In this document: piece after piece, positions 16,678-24,634 of the stretch
How positions within the stretch are numbered: the stretch's first letter is position 1
How the letters are laid out: each line of letters begins with the position of its first letter
From: Fuerstiella sp.
GTDB taxonomy: Bacteria > Planctomycetota > Planctomycetia > Planctomycetales > Planctomycetaceae
Reading direction: 5' to 3'
Length of the DNA stretch: 32,429 nucleotides
Assembly: GCA_014238335.1 (NCBI GenBank)
Contig: JABABI010000043.1
Location: forward strand, 32,958-65,386
Translations under genes and position numbers: made by a program
The notes under the pieces: generated by a model
Databases searched by the model: none
Seen by the model: only the letters and a program-made list of their open reading frames with translations
Told to the model about the DNA's origin: nothing

Positions 16678-18236
16678 TTCAAACTCCTGCCCTCGCGGGG
16701 CTCACCTGGAAAAAAGTACAACCGACGCGTGGTTGGCAACAGAACACGAACCAATTGTTTTCTATCAAAGTCACGTGTGGCCATCATCTGCCGCTGTTCT
16801 CAGATCCCCTATTCCTCTGCACCCGAGATGTCAGTCCCTTAATGTCGGGTGTAAACGCATGCGCGTAAGAGCTAAAAACGCATTCGCTGCCACGGCTGTT
16901 GCCGACTCGTTGATAGTAGCGAGTTGACGAACGTTTTTCTTTCCAGACGAACACCGTTTCATCGAACTTCGATTGAAGATCGTGGGGGTCCGGAGGCAGA
17001 TGACCATTTTCCGGGGCACGAAACGCCTACATGTTCTGCCGTGATCTGGTTTCGGCGGAGTCGTGGTGAACAACCTCGACAGGCCGGACAGCTGACGAGT
17101 GAGTTGACGGCCACCACGTACCACAGAAATCAGCAGGCTGCGCACTGAGTTTCGTCTGTGCGGGTTACCCGTGGACCGGCACGATCATGCTAGAACAAGG
17201 TTGTTCGTGTCAGGGTGTCAATCATTGTGGACGACGTACAGCACTTCTTCGCACCGCACATTCTGGAATGCGACGGCACTTAAACGGAAACGACAGGGAG
17301 AAGACAAATCTTCAACAGCGCTTGTCGGCGCCACTGAATCATCATCAAATTCTCGGGCCGAAGTTTCTAGCTGTGGAGTCCATTCGAGAACTGCGTCGGG
17401 CAAGCTTGGCTTTCGCATCGATACCTTGAGTCAACGCGTGGAGGTGGTTTCCGAAAACGAGCTGCCGTTACGGTACATTGCGCCTTTGGTTCGGTCGTAT
17501 CCGACATCCGAATGCTCGGGGATATACCACGATGTTCTCCAAAACCGACCACACCAGTAATGCAAAATCGACCTTCATGCCTGCCACGGACCAACACTTG
17601 AATTGAGACATCGCCCCGGTGTGGCTTCGGCTGAAACGAATTTGGCGGGGACACATCACGCGGGTTAATCGATATGAGGCGGCTGCCAAAAGAAGATCAA
17701 GAGCAGAAACAAGCTACGTGCTCTCGACAGCAGTTCATGCGGAAGGGGACTGCCGCAGCAGGAGCGGCGAGGTTCTCATCAGCCCCTGCTCTTCGCGTTC
17801 TCAGGCATTCAGGGGCCTGAAATACGTGTCTGGAAACTTCATGACGAACTCAACGAGTTGCTTCCCGTCTCTGCAAAGTACCAGCGGACTGACCCAGATT
17901 ACGCAGCCCTTGAGGTGATGAGGGGGAAGCGGACGACTCACCGGGGACTGTTCGATACGGTCGTCGTGGACCGGCAAAACAGCGTCGACTCGTGAATGAG
18001 GCATTGACGGACTTCAGTACAAATTTCATGGATGGGATCGACCGAATGTCACGTGAATCCAACGTGCCCAACTTCTCAGCGGCGGTCGGAGCGGAATTTC
18101 GGGCGGCAGAACTCAGTGCGATGCATTTCATCCGTGCACCCGATTCGACGCACGTTCGCACTTCCAAACAATACATTTCTGCGGCAAAGCTCCTGTTGAG
18201 CAGCTATGCTGCAGTCTCCGAAGACGCATCCGCTGA
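16678..18236. other. Non-coding or degraded stretch of about 1.56 kb
   Basis: No open frame here has a recognisable domain, and frames on both strands are short and overlapping. Candidates such as 17171-17560 and 17992-18405 on the plus strand or 16831-17145 on the minus strand read as compositional noise (Arg-, Ser- and Thr-rich). One plus-strand frame without a start codon, about 17690-18000, reads more like protein near its end (KLHDELNELLPVSAKYQRTD, then GLFDTVV) and could be a fragment of a dead gene. The first 180 bases should include the promoter of the Gfo/Idh gene, but I see no clear boxes. No tRNA-like cloverleaf or repeat array was noticed. Confidence 0.4.
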
Positions 18237-18903
18237 GACGGTTCAACGACACGAAAATTTGGAGGAGCGGACCTTGGACCCTCCATCAGCAAACGGCTGG
18301 CAGAGTTGCTCGGCGTTCAGTTTTCTGTTTCCAGTACTATTTGCGAGGAAAGTACATTCTCATTCACGGTTGCCACCGGCACATTGGACGGTGTGCATCT
18401 GCTGAACAATGTCCTTTTCACAAATAACAGACCGAAAGGTGCAGAACTGGAAACTTTTACGGACCATTCCCTTCGCAACTGCCGCGGCCTCCTGGCCGAA
18501 GACGGCCCGGACAACCAGCGGCTGATCAGCTTCATACTTCGGAAGGCAGGGGCTGAGGTGATGATTGCTGGTAACAGCCAAATTGGAATGGAATTGGCAA
18601 CCACCGCAGAATCTGAAGGACGTCCGTCCGATGTGATCCTGATGGATTAGCAAATGCCTGTCGTGGACGGTTATGCGGCAACGCAGCGACTGCGACAGAA
18701 GGGGGTATTCTCTGCCCATCAGGTCCCTCACCGCTCATGCGATGTCCACTGACCGCAGAAATTGCCCTGATGCCGGATGGGCTGACTACACCACGAAACC
18801 GGTTATCCGCAAACAGCACATCGAGACTCTGGCGAGACATGCGAAGCGAGCAGGCATGCCGTCCCATAGAACAATGGGCGAACAAATCAGCTGCGCCCGA
18901 TAG
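18237..18903 (+). pseudogene. Remnant of a hybrid histidine kinase / response regulator
   Basis: After an in-frame TGA at 18234, the frame reads DGSTTRKFGGADLGPSISKR, the end of a HATPase_c kinase core in which the normal GLGLSISKR G2 box has been altered. SSTICEESTFSFTVATG, the usual end of the ATPase domain, follows. A linker leads to a receiver domain: GLLAEDGPDNQRLISFIL, then DVILMD with the phospho-acceptor Asp. That Asp is immediately followed by TAG (18648-18650) where these proteins have a residue before QMPVVDGY. A G5 run at 18701-18705 then shifts the frame, and the receiver continues one base later as SLPIRSLTAHAM and DYTTKPVIRKQHIETLARH to 18903. The kinase core upstream of the G2 box is not recognisable. 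One stop, one shift and eroded motifs make this a dead gene, not a sequencing slip. Confidence 0.85.
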
Positions 18904-18914
18904 ACATCGTCGTG

Positions 18915-19130
18915 CTTAGGTCCATTTCGGTACAGTAACTGTCTTGCCTCAAGATCAAAGCATTCTGGGTCTTCACCGAAGACGGATTCCATCAAACCCA
19001 TCGCGATCCGACTGACAGTTCGTCCCAGAGGTGCGACATTCGGCATCACGGTCGCGTTCAGGGTCACTTCACGTGTCGTATAATCGTCTCCGGTGTGATC
19101 GGTTACGGACCTGACGCGGGTCTTCTACTG
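18915..19130 (-). other. Unidentified protein-like open stretch, possible gene remnant
   Basis: On the minus strand a frame is open from about 19130 down past 18915 and reads like conserved protein (DHTGDDYTTREVTLNATVMP, then GLMESVFGEDPECFDLEARQ). Further on it runs antisense into the histidine kinase remnant, where it loses sense. A GTG near 19067 could start it, but the protein-like text continues upstream of that codon, as expected of an internal fragment of a larger dead gene. I do not recognise the family. Confidence 0.3.
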
Positions 19131-19167
19131 ACAAGGCGTTTGCATTCTTAGTCTCTGCCACACAACG

Positions 19168-20982
19168 TCAACGTCTGAGATCTGTAATCCCGCGGGCCGG
19201 ATGGTGTTTTAAATTCGCGTTTGACCGCAGCGGCAACTTCATTTCCGGGCGTTTCCAGTCCACAGCCTCATAACCGTTCGGCTTGTTCGGCTTGTCGACC
19301 TCCATGGCTTCGTCGATGTCAGGATCAAAAAGCGGCCAGCTGTCCGTACGGAAGGGAGATGCCGGAAAGCCTTCTTTGTTGTACAAGAGGTTACGCTGAG
19401 ACGGATTCATGGCCCACGCATAACGGACAGCGACTGGTTGTGACAACAGTGGTGATGAGACGACAACGGTATTGCCCTCGATTGTGACGTCTGCCCAATG
19501 CCACTGCATATCCTGACCTGCGATCGCAAAAGAGTTCAATTCACTCGGATTGGCAGGCACCAGGCCACTGCCGATGGAGTCGAACTGCAAAACGATGCGG
19601 CTCCCCTCGATTCTTTGCTTTTGCAAACGCGGGCCAGAGCCAACGATGTCTCTTCCGTACGTTTCCTTCAGTGCTAAACAGGCATGTCGAACACCGATTG
19701 GCTTCTTGTTCTGCGGATGCAGCGCGATCTGGTCACCAGTATCGATCGCCACGACCATGCCGGTGTTGACGACATCTGATGTCACAAGTCGCATCATTTC
19801 CCTGTTCACTACCCACGGTGATTCGGGGCCTTCCACGGGGATCTGCTGAGCAGCATGCCAGCTGGGAAGCTGAGTAAAATAGAAGTGGAAATCTTTTGCC
19901 ACGTTGCCCTCCGAGAGCTCGTGCCACGACGAGCGGTAATAACCGATCAAACGCGCCAGTTGTTTGCGATAATTAAGTGCCTGCGGCACGTTTTTTGAAT
20001 TCCTTTCGCCCTGATACCAGATCACGCCTTTCAATCCGTAGGGCCTGACGGGATGAATCATGGCATTGAAAATATGCGACGGATACTGATGCCCCAGTGT
20101 TCCGGGTTTGGTAATGGACGGCGGCTGCAGCACTCTGAAGTGATTCTTCTTCGTTTCGCCGGCGGCAACCCTGTTGTTGTAGACGCTGAGCTCTTTTTGA
20201 AACGTCACCAGTGCTGCGTCGACCGAATAACGCCGCGACCGCTTTTCTATATCCTCGATGGCCACCGTCATTCTCGGGTCGTCCACCTGGATCTCTTTCG
20301 GCATCCAGCCTTCGATTGGCGTTCCGGCGTAGGCCTGAACGATGATGCCCACTGGGATGTTCAGAGCCCGTTGCAGCGTCCGACCGAAGTAATAGGACAC
20401 GGCAGACGTGGTTGCCGCCGATTTGGGATTACAGGCCGACCATTTCGCCAGCCGGTCCCGTGATTCCTTCAGCGGCTCGTGCCAATGCTCCCGCTGTGAT
20501 ACGAAAATACGGAAGTCCGGAGCCATCGCAGACGCAGCTTCTTCTTCACCGCCAAACGTGCTTCCCAACTTCCAACCCATGTTGGACTGCCCTGCACACA
20601 GCCAGACTTCTCCGATGGCGACATTTTGAAGCCGAATCGTGTTCCTGCCGCTAACCACCAGAGAAAACCCCGTCCCATACACCGGCGTTTTCAACATAAC
20701 ACGCCAGTCACCTCTTTCGTCGGCAACCGTACTGGCTTCGGCTCCCCAGCTTGCGTTCACTGTCACTCGCTCACCAGCTGACGCAAATCCCCAGACCACG
20801 TTGCTCGTCTGTTGCTGAAGTATCATCCCATCGCTAAACAGTCGCGGTACGTGCACATCGGCTGCTGCCGTTGAACACGTGAATATGGCGACCGCCCCGA
20901 TCGTCAGAATTTTCTCGATTACCATACGAAAGCGTTTTGCTGGCACCAGACGTTTAGCTGAAAACAATTTGCGTTGACCCAT
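19168..20982 (-). CDS. Secreted sialate O-acetylesterase-like protein (SASA domain)
   Basis: 604 residues. The first ATG (20982) gives a 19-residue basic extension before MVIEKILTIGAVAIFTC; the second ATG (20925) starts directly at the signal peptide (cleavage near AAA) and may be the true start. Neither has a clear ribosome binding site. Catalytic landmarks are the nucleophile S133 in VWLCAGQSNMGW and the GVIWYQGERN motif, both diagnostic of the SASA family (PF03629). A beta-sandwich precedes the esterase domain (FSDGMILQQ), as in the planctomycete and Bacteroidetes homologues. These enzymes remove O-acetyl groups from sialic acid or from plant and algal polysaccharides, acting outside the cytoplasm. 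No neighbour is on the same transcript, so substrate cannot be inferred. Confidence 0.93.
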   Translation of the reverse strand: MGQRKLFSAKRLVPAKRFRMVIEKILTIGAVAIFTCSTAAADVHVPRLFSDGMILQQQTSNVVWGFASAGERVTVNASWGAEASTVADERGDWRVMLKTPVYGTGFSLVVSGRNTIRLQNVAIGEVWLCAGQSNMGWKLGSTFGGEEEAASAMAPDFRIFVSQREHWHEPLKESRDRLAKWSACNPKSAATTSAVSYYFGRTLQRALNIPVGIIVQAYAGTPIEGWMPKEIQVDDPRMTVAIEDIEKRSRRYSVDAALVTFQKELSVYNNRVAAGETKKNHFRVLQPPSITKPGTLGHQYPSHIFNAMIHPVRPYGLKGVIWYQGERNSKNVPQALNYRKQLARLIGYYRSSWHELSEGNVAKDFHFYFTQLPSWHAAQQIPVEGPESPWVVNREMMRLVTSDVVNTGMVVAIDTGDQIALHPQNKKPIGVRHACLALKETYGRDIVGSGPRLQKQRIEGSRIVLQFDSIGSGLVPANPSELNSFAIAGQDMQWHWADVTIEGNTVVVSSPLLSQPVAVRYAWAMNPSQRNLLYNKEGFPASPFRTDSWPLFDPDIDEAMEVDKPNKPNGYEAVDWKRPEMKLPLRSNANLKHHPARGITDLRR

Positions 20983-21157
20983 AGAATGCGTTTCTAAACT
21001 ACACCACGAGAAACCATCAACTCACAAAATTCCGGACGATGGTCGCCAGGCACTTGAAAATGAAACATTATCACAGTCCGACACAGAACGTACACGAAGC
21101 AGTGCCGCGGCCCGTCACAATTCTCTCCTGCACTCGTATGTTCATCCGGAGTCGGTA

Positions 21158-21637
21158 TTATTTCGACAGTAACAGTCGTCCTTCGATCGGCACGAAGCGC
21201 GTAGCCGCCTGGACCAAACTTGCCGCAGTAAGTTTTCTGGCACCGTACACTTCGACATCCACATCGTACTTGTCTCGCAACTTGCTCACGATCAGGTCAA
21301 AGTCGCCATCGCCGGATGCAAGGACGGCCACGTCAATGTCAGTAGCAAGTTCAATCATGTCCAGAGTGATACCCACGTCCCAGTCGCCTTTGGCGGATCC
21401 ATCACGTCGTTGAATGAAAGGCTTAAGCTTCACTTCAAAGCCGATTGTTCTCAGAATTTGCTGAAACCCCATCTGCTTCGGATCGCGACGATCAATCGCG
21501 TAGGCAAAGGCCTGAACGACTTCTCGATCCCTCGTCACCTCATCCCAGAATGCGGTATAGTTAAAATGACACCCAAAGGCTTCTTTCACGGTGTAGAATA
21601 CGTTTTGCACGTCCACAAAAACTGCAACTTTTTTCAT
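21158..21637 (-). CDS. NYN-domain (LabA/DUF88-like) putative ribonuclease
   Basis: I place the start at the ATG at 21637, giving 159 residues that open at once with VAVFVDVQNVF, the first strand of the NYN fold; a longer in-frame extension to 21865 has no similarity to the family. Acidic residues expected of the PIN-like metal site are present: Asp in VDVQN, Asp in KGDWDVGITLDMIE and Asp in LASGDGDFD. NYN proteins (PF01936) are PIN-like nucleases proposed to cleave RNA; some bacterial members act in regulation and small-RNA turnover. It is cytoplasmic. It has no strong ribosome binding site directly upstream, but its ATG overlaps the stop of a short upstream open frame with a good site, suggesting translational coupling. 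Confidence 0.9.
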   Translation of the reverse strand: MKKVAVFVDVQNVFYTVKEAFGCHFNYTAFWDEVTRDREVVQAFAYAIDRRDPKQMGFQQILRTIGFEVKLKPFIQRRDGSAKGDWDVGITLDMIELATDIDVAVLASGDGDFDLIVSKLRDKYDVDVEVYGARKLTAASLVQAATRFVPIEGRLLLSK

Positions 21638-21675
21638 GGCGTACCCGGCTCGTATTCCTGTAATGTACTGAACAT
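21634..21675 (-). CDS. Possible 13-residue leader peptide coupled to the NYN gene
   Basis: On the minus strand GGAG (21683-21686) lies seven bases before an ATG at 21675 that opens MFSTLQEYEPGTP and stops at a TGA overlapping the NYN start as ATGA. A second ATG two codons earlier (21681) is in frame but too close to GGAG. Since the NYN gene lacks its own site, ribosomes may reach it by termination-reinitiation. The peptide shows no run of one amino acid that would suggest classical attenuation. Confidence 0.35.
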   Translation of the reverse strand: MFSTLQEYEPGTP

Positions 21676-21895
21676 AAACATTCTCCTGTTCCTGCTTATC
21701 TAATGCTGCGACGTCGCCGCAATTTTGAACGTCATCCTCGATATAGCAACATTGTCCGTAACCAGAAACCTGCAACGCCCCACATGCTCCGGTGAACTTC
21801 AAGTCGTGACCAACGAGCGCCCGGATGCTGTCATCACGGACAGGTAAACGTAATCTAATAAACAATGAACCGTAAGTGTCGTCCCGCTGAAGAAT

Positions 21896-22786
21896 TTGGA
21901 TTCGTTCAACTCCGTTGTCCGCGCCAAGGCCAACCGCTGGCTGCGAGAGCGCGGCTGCATTCGATCACGTCAGACGGTGGTTAGTGGAGTCAACTGCGAG
22001 CCTGCGGCTGCGGCATTGCGTCTTCCTAAGAAGTCGGACGAAGGGAATTCCACGTGGGTCGCACGGACGTCAGTGCGAGTCGACAAATCCACAAACATCG
22101 AAATCCTGACCTCCGCTACTGGCCGTCTGGCTCTATGCCTAAACGGCGTCCAGATTCATCCTTCTGAAAAAACACGGGAATTTCGTCCGGACTCCGTTCG
22201 CGTTCCGCTGGAATTGAGAAGTGGCACAACCTGCCGGGTTGCCAGGATCGAACAGAACGCCGACAATTAACACCGGGATCACCCGACTTTTCGAAGACGC
22301 TGCTCGAAGCCTGAACACAAACACCAGATTGCATTTGCGCTAAAGAGTCGCGGCAACGTCCATCGGCGTCGTAAAATCTTGTCCGTCGTGGAGAAGTCGC
22401 TTTGTCTGCGGTTTAACGGGTTGCGACCAGCCGGCGGACGCATCAGCCCGGATTTGACCGGCATCGCCAGTCACTTTTCACGAAGCCACCTCATTGAATC
22501 AATCCTGGAACCCAGCCGCGCCGCCGCTCCGGGTTACGAGACACTTGGCTTGCAGTTCGAAAACGAAAGGATAATGTCAGGCATTCGCGTCTCGGAATCG
22601 GACCAGTTGCTTGTACTCGGCGACAAACAGGGCAAACTTCACAACATGAGCACAACGGATATTGAAGAGAACACAACACAATCAGAGAGCACAGTCCGGG
22701 ACGGACTGGAGAAGAAACTGACAGACAGCGCGTTCGCCGGTGTGCCGGTCTTTCTTGAATCAGAAAGGACACCGCATGCCAGGTAA
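21896..22786 (+). pseudogene. Decayed tail of a PVC-type cytochrome c / dehydrogenase protein
   Basis: One frame carries two pieces of the C-terminal part of a planctomycete haem-domain protein. The first (to a TAA at 22268) ends with a beta-domain rich in DKSTNIEILTSATGRLAL and ARIEQNADN. After the stop, the same frame continues with FALKSRGNVHRRRKIL and the haem domain: ISPDLTGIASHFSRSHLIES, ILEPSRAAAPGYETL, VLGDKQGKLHNMSTTDIEE, DGLEKKLTD and VFLESE. Where CxxCH should stand the sequence reads SLCLRFNGL, so the second Cys and the His are gone and haem cannot be attached. The family's MPEGLEKK turn is VRDGLEKK. No N-terminal dehydrogenase part is found upstream. It compares with the intact protein at 9953-14365. 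Confidence 0.85.
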
Positions 22787-22871
22787 TGCCTCGTGACTGA
22801 CATTTTCATATTCCGCAGAGAGTATTCCTTCAATCGATCGCTGATCAGTCTCACGGTTCTCATCGCCATGA

Positions 22872-22911
22872 ACCCCGATTCTCTCACTTAGGTTGGTACT
22901 AAAATCGGGGT
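22872..22911. repeat. Inverted repeat at the junction of two pseudogenes
   Basis: ACCCCGATT (22872-22880) is repeated in inverted form as AATCGGGGT (22903-22911) with a 22-base spacer. No T run follows on either strand, so it is not a typical terminator. The recognisable frame of the hydrolase remnant begins at the first base of the right arm. Confidence 0.5.
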
Positions 22912-23166
22912 AAGGTCAATGCGGATCACGCACGGCGACTGGCATCTCCCGTCAATCATGTAGCGGCCAACATGAAGCCGCTCCTGATTCTACATGCCCA
23001 TAACGACCGTTCTGTGGCAATTAACGACGCGATGATGATGGTCGACGTCCCAGGGAAAGCAGACGCTCCGCGCACGTTTCATCGTTACCCGCACAAGGGA
23101 CACATGGGGATCACGGACGAAATGATTCAGCGGGCGCGGGAGTTTATCGAAGTGCAGTCACTATGA
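22903..23166 (+). pseudogene. C-terminal remnant of a prolyl-oligopeptidase-type alpha/beta hydrolase
   Basis: After a TAA at 22900-22902, the frame reads ASPVNHVAANMKPLLILHAH, NDRSVAINDAMMMVD and HKGHMGITDEMIQRAREFIE, ending at 23166. This is the last 80 residues or so of an S9-type (prolyl oligopeptidase, PF00326) domain. It has the acid in NDRSV (usually xDxxVP; the Pro is Ala here) and the catalytic His in KGHMGI. The N-terminal propeller, the nucleophile elbow GxSxGG and most of the hydrolase core are absent. It abuts the decayed cytochrome tail on the same strand, so both pieces may come from one lost block of genes. A start at 22972 would encode only 64 residues without a serine, so a working enzyme is excluded. 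Confidence 0.8.
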
Positions 23167-23441
23167 TTGGATTACGTATAACACCAGCTATGCTGATGCG
23201 CGCCGATGAAACTGCACCGTTCATGATACAAGCACGCAGCGCAAGCCGGGGTGTCTCACAAGCAACCAACTCTGCTTCTGATTCTAATTTCGGCGGCAAA
23301 CGCAAAGACTGCGGAAGGGCCAGATGCAACGAAGCGGCGAGAAAAACCGACGTTGCGACGTTCCCGTTACACAAAACAACACGTCGCCGCACTCCTTAGC
23401 ATTCTCCACCCGACGAAAAAGCTCTCACGCAGATTGACACC

Positions 23442-24587
23442 ATGAGACAACTTAGATTGATCTTGACGCTGGTAACGACTGCCACACTAACTGCAGCTCT
23501 GCCCCAGACACTGTTTGGTGACGAACGTATCTTTGTCAGCAGCGACAGGCATACGCTGGGCACAGCTGAGAATCTTACAGCGTCGCTCCGAATTGTCGAC
23601 ATTGACGGCGACAAGGATCTCGATGTGATCATTGCCAACGGGCGTCACTGGCCGCAACAGAACTTTCTGATGATTAACCAGGGACGGGCACGATTCAGCG
23701 TCCAGCGAAGTCTGGGCCAGGGACGTCGCACGTCCTATGCCACTGAAGCTGCTGACCTGGACGGCGATGGTGATTTAGATATTGCCGTTGGTAACGACAT
23801 GGCGCCAAACCGAGTGTTTCTCAACGACGGTGCGGGACACTTTCAACAGGGCACCGACTTTGGAGAAATTTCCAGCATCCGCAGTCTGACTCTGGCGGAT
23901 ATTGACGCAGACGGCCATGTCGACATCCTGGCAACGTGTCGCGGCCGGCAGAATCACATGTACCTGAACGATGGCACAGGCCACTTTGCTGCGGGACGGC
24001 CCTTTGGACAACGGAACGATTCCACCATCGATGTCGCCGTGGGCGATTGGGACGGCGACGGCCATTCTGATCTGTTTCTGGCCAACCGAGACATGCAGCA
24101 GAACTACATACTTCTGAATGATGGACATACGAATTTCACCAGCCGAATTCTCTTCGGCAGCGGCAAGGACCAGACTCGTGCGATTGCGGTGGCGGATATG
24201 AATGCAGACGGATTCCCTGACGTAGTAGCCGGTAACATCGGTCAGCCGAATACCGTATATCTGGGTGACGGTCAGGGACGTGTCCGGGCCGCCGTAAACT
24301 TTGGCCGTGAAGATGGACAGACATATGCTCTGGTTGTGACCGATATGGACAACGACGGGGACCTGGACCTTGTAGCGGGAAATGCGGCGCAGCAGAACGC
24401 TGTGTTCTTTAATCAGGGTAATGGAATCGGGTATCAGGAAGTCCGCTTTGGAGCGGCCTCCCATGCAACCTATGGTTTAGACACAGGCGACATGGACGGC
24501 GACGGGTTCCCGGATATTGCAGTGGCCAATTCCGGCTCCAGAAATCATATTTTTCTGAATCGTCCACAGAAAACATCCAGCCGGTAA
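23442..24587 (+). CDS. Secreted FG-GAP/VCBS seven-repeat beta-propeller
   Basis: 381 residues. A signal peptide (LRLILTLVTTATLTAALP, cleavage near FGD) is followed by seven copies of a repeat. Each copy carries a calcium-binding DxDGDGxxD-like loop: DIDGDKDLD, DLDGDGDLD, DIDADGHVD, DWDGDGHSD, DMNADGFPD, DMDNDGDLD and DMDGDGFPD. Between loops lie N-x-x-F/Y-L-N-D/Q-G strands. Seven blades suggest a closed integrin-alpha-like propeller. Such proteins are exported or surface bound and probably bind protein or carbohydrate; no catalytic motif is visible. No strong ribosome binding site precedes the ATG. It is followed after 47 bases by another secreted propeller on the same strand. Confidence 0.9.
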   Translation: MRQLRLILTLVTTATLTAALPQTLFGDERIFVSSDRHTLGTAENLTASLRIVDIDGDKDLDVIIANGRHWPQQNFLMINQGRARFSVQRSLGQGRRTSYATEAADLDGDGDLDIAVGNDMAPNRVFLNDGAGHFQQGTDFGEISSIRSLTLADIDADGHVDILATCRGRQNHMYLNDGTGHFAAGRPFGQRNDSTIDVAVGDWDGDGHSDLFLANRDMQQNYILLNDGHTNFTSRILFGSGKDQTRAIAVADMNADGFPDVVAGNIGQPNTVYLGDGQGRVRAAVNFGREDGQTYALVVTDMDNDGDLDLVAGNAAQQNAVFFNQGNGIGYQEVRFGAASHATYGLDTGDMDGDGFPDIAVANSGSRNHIFLNRPQKTSSR

Positions 24588-24634
24588 GGCTTCAGCCGCT
24601 CCTGATGGCGGCCCTATTTCAGAGGAGACGGGCT

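Noticed and set aside
21638..21865. N-terminal extension of the NYN protein by 76 residues
   Set aside because: The NYN fold starts at the ATG at 21637; the extension is unlike the family and contains the coupled leader frame.
23775..24464. 229-codon minus-strand ORF opposite the FG-GAP gene
   Set aside because: It mirrors the regular DxDGDG repeats of the true gene; repeat periodicity keeps the antisense frame open.
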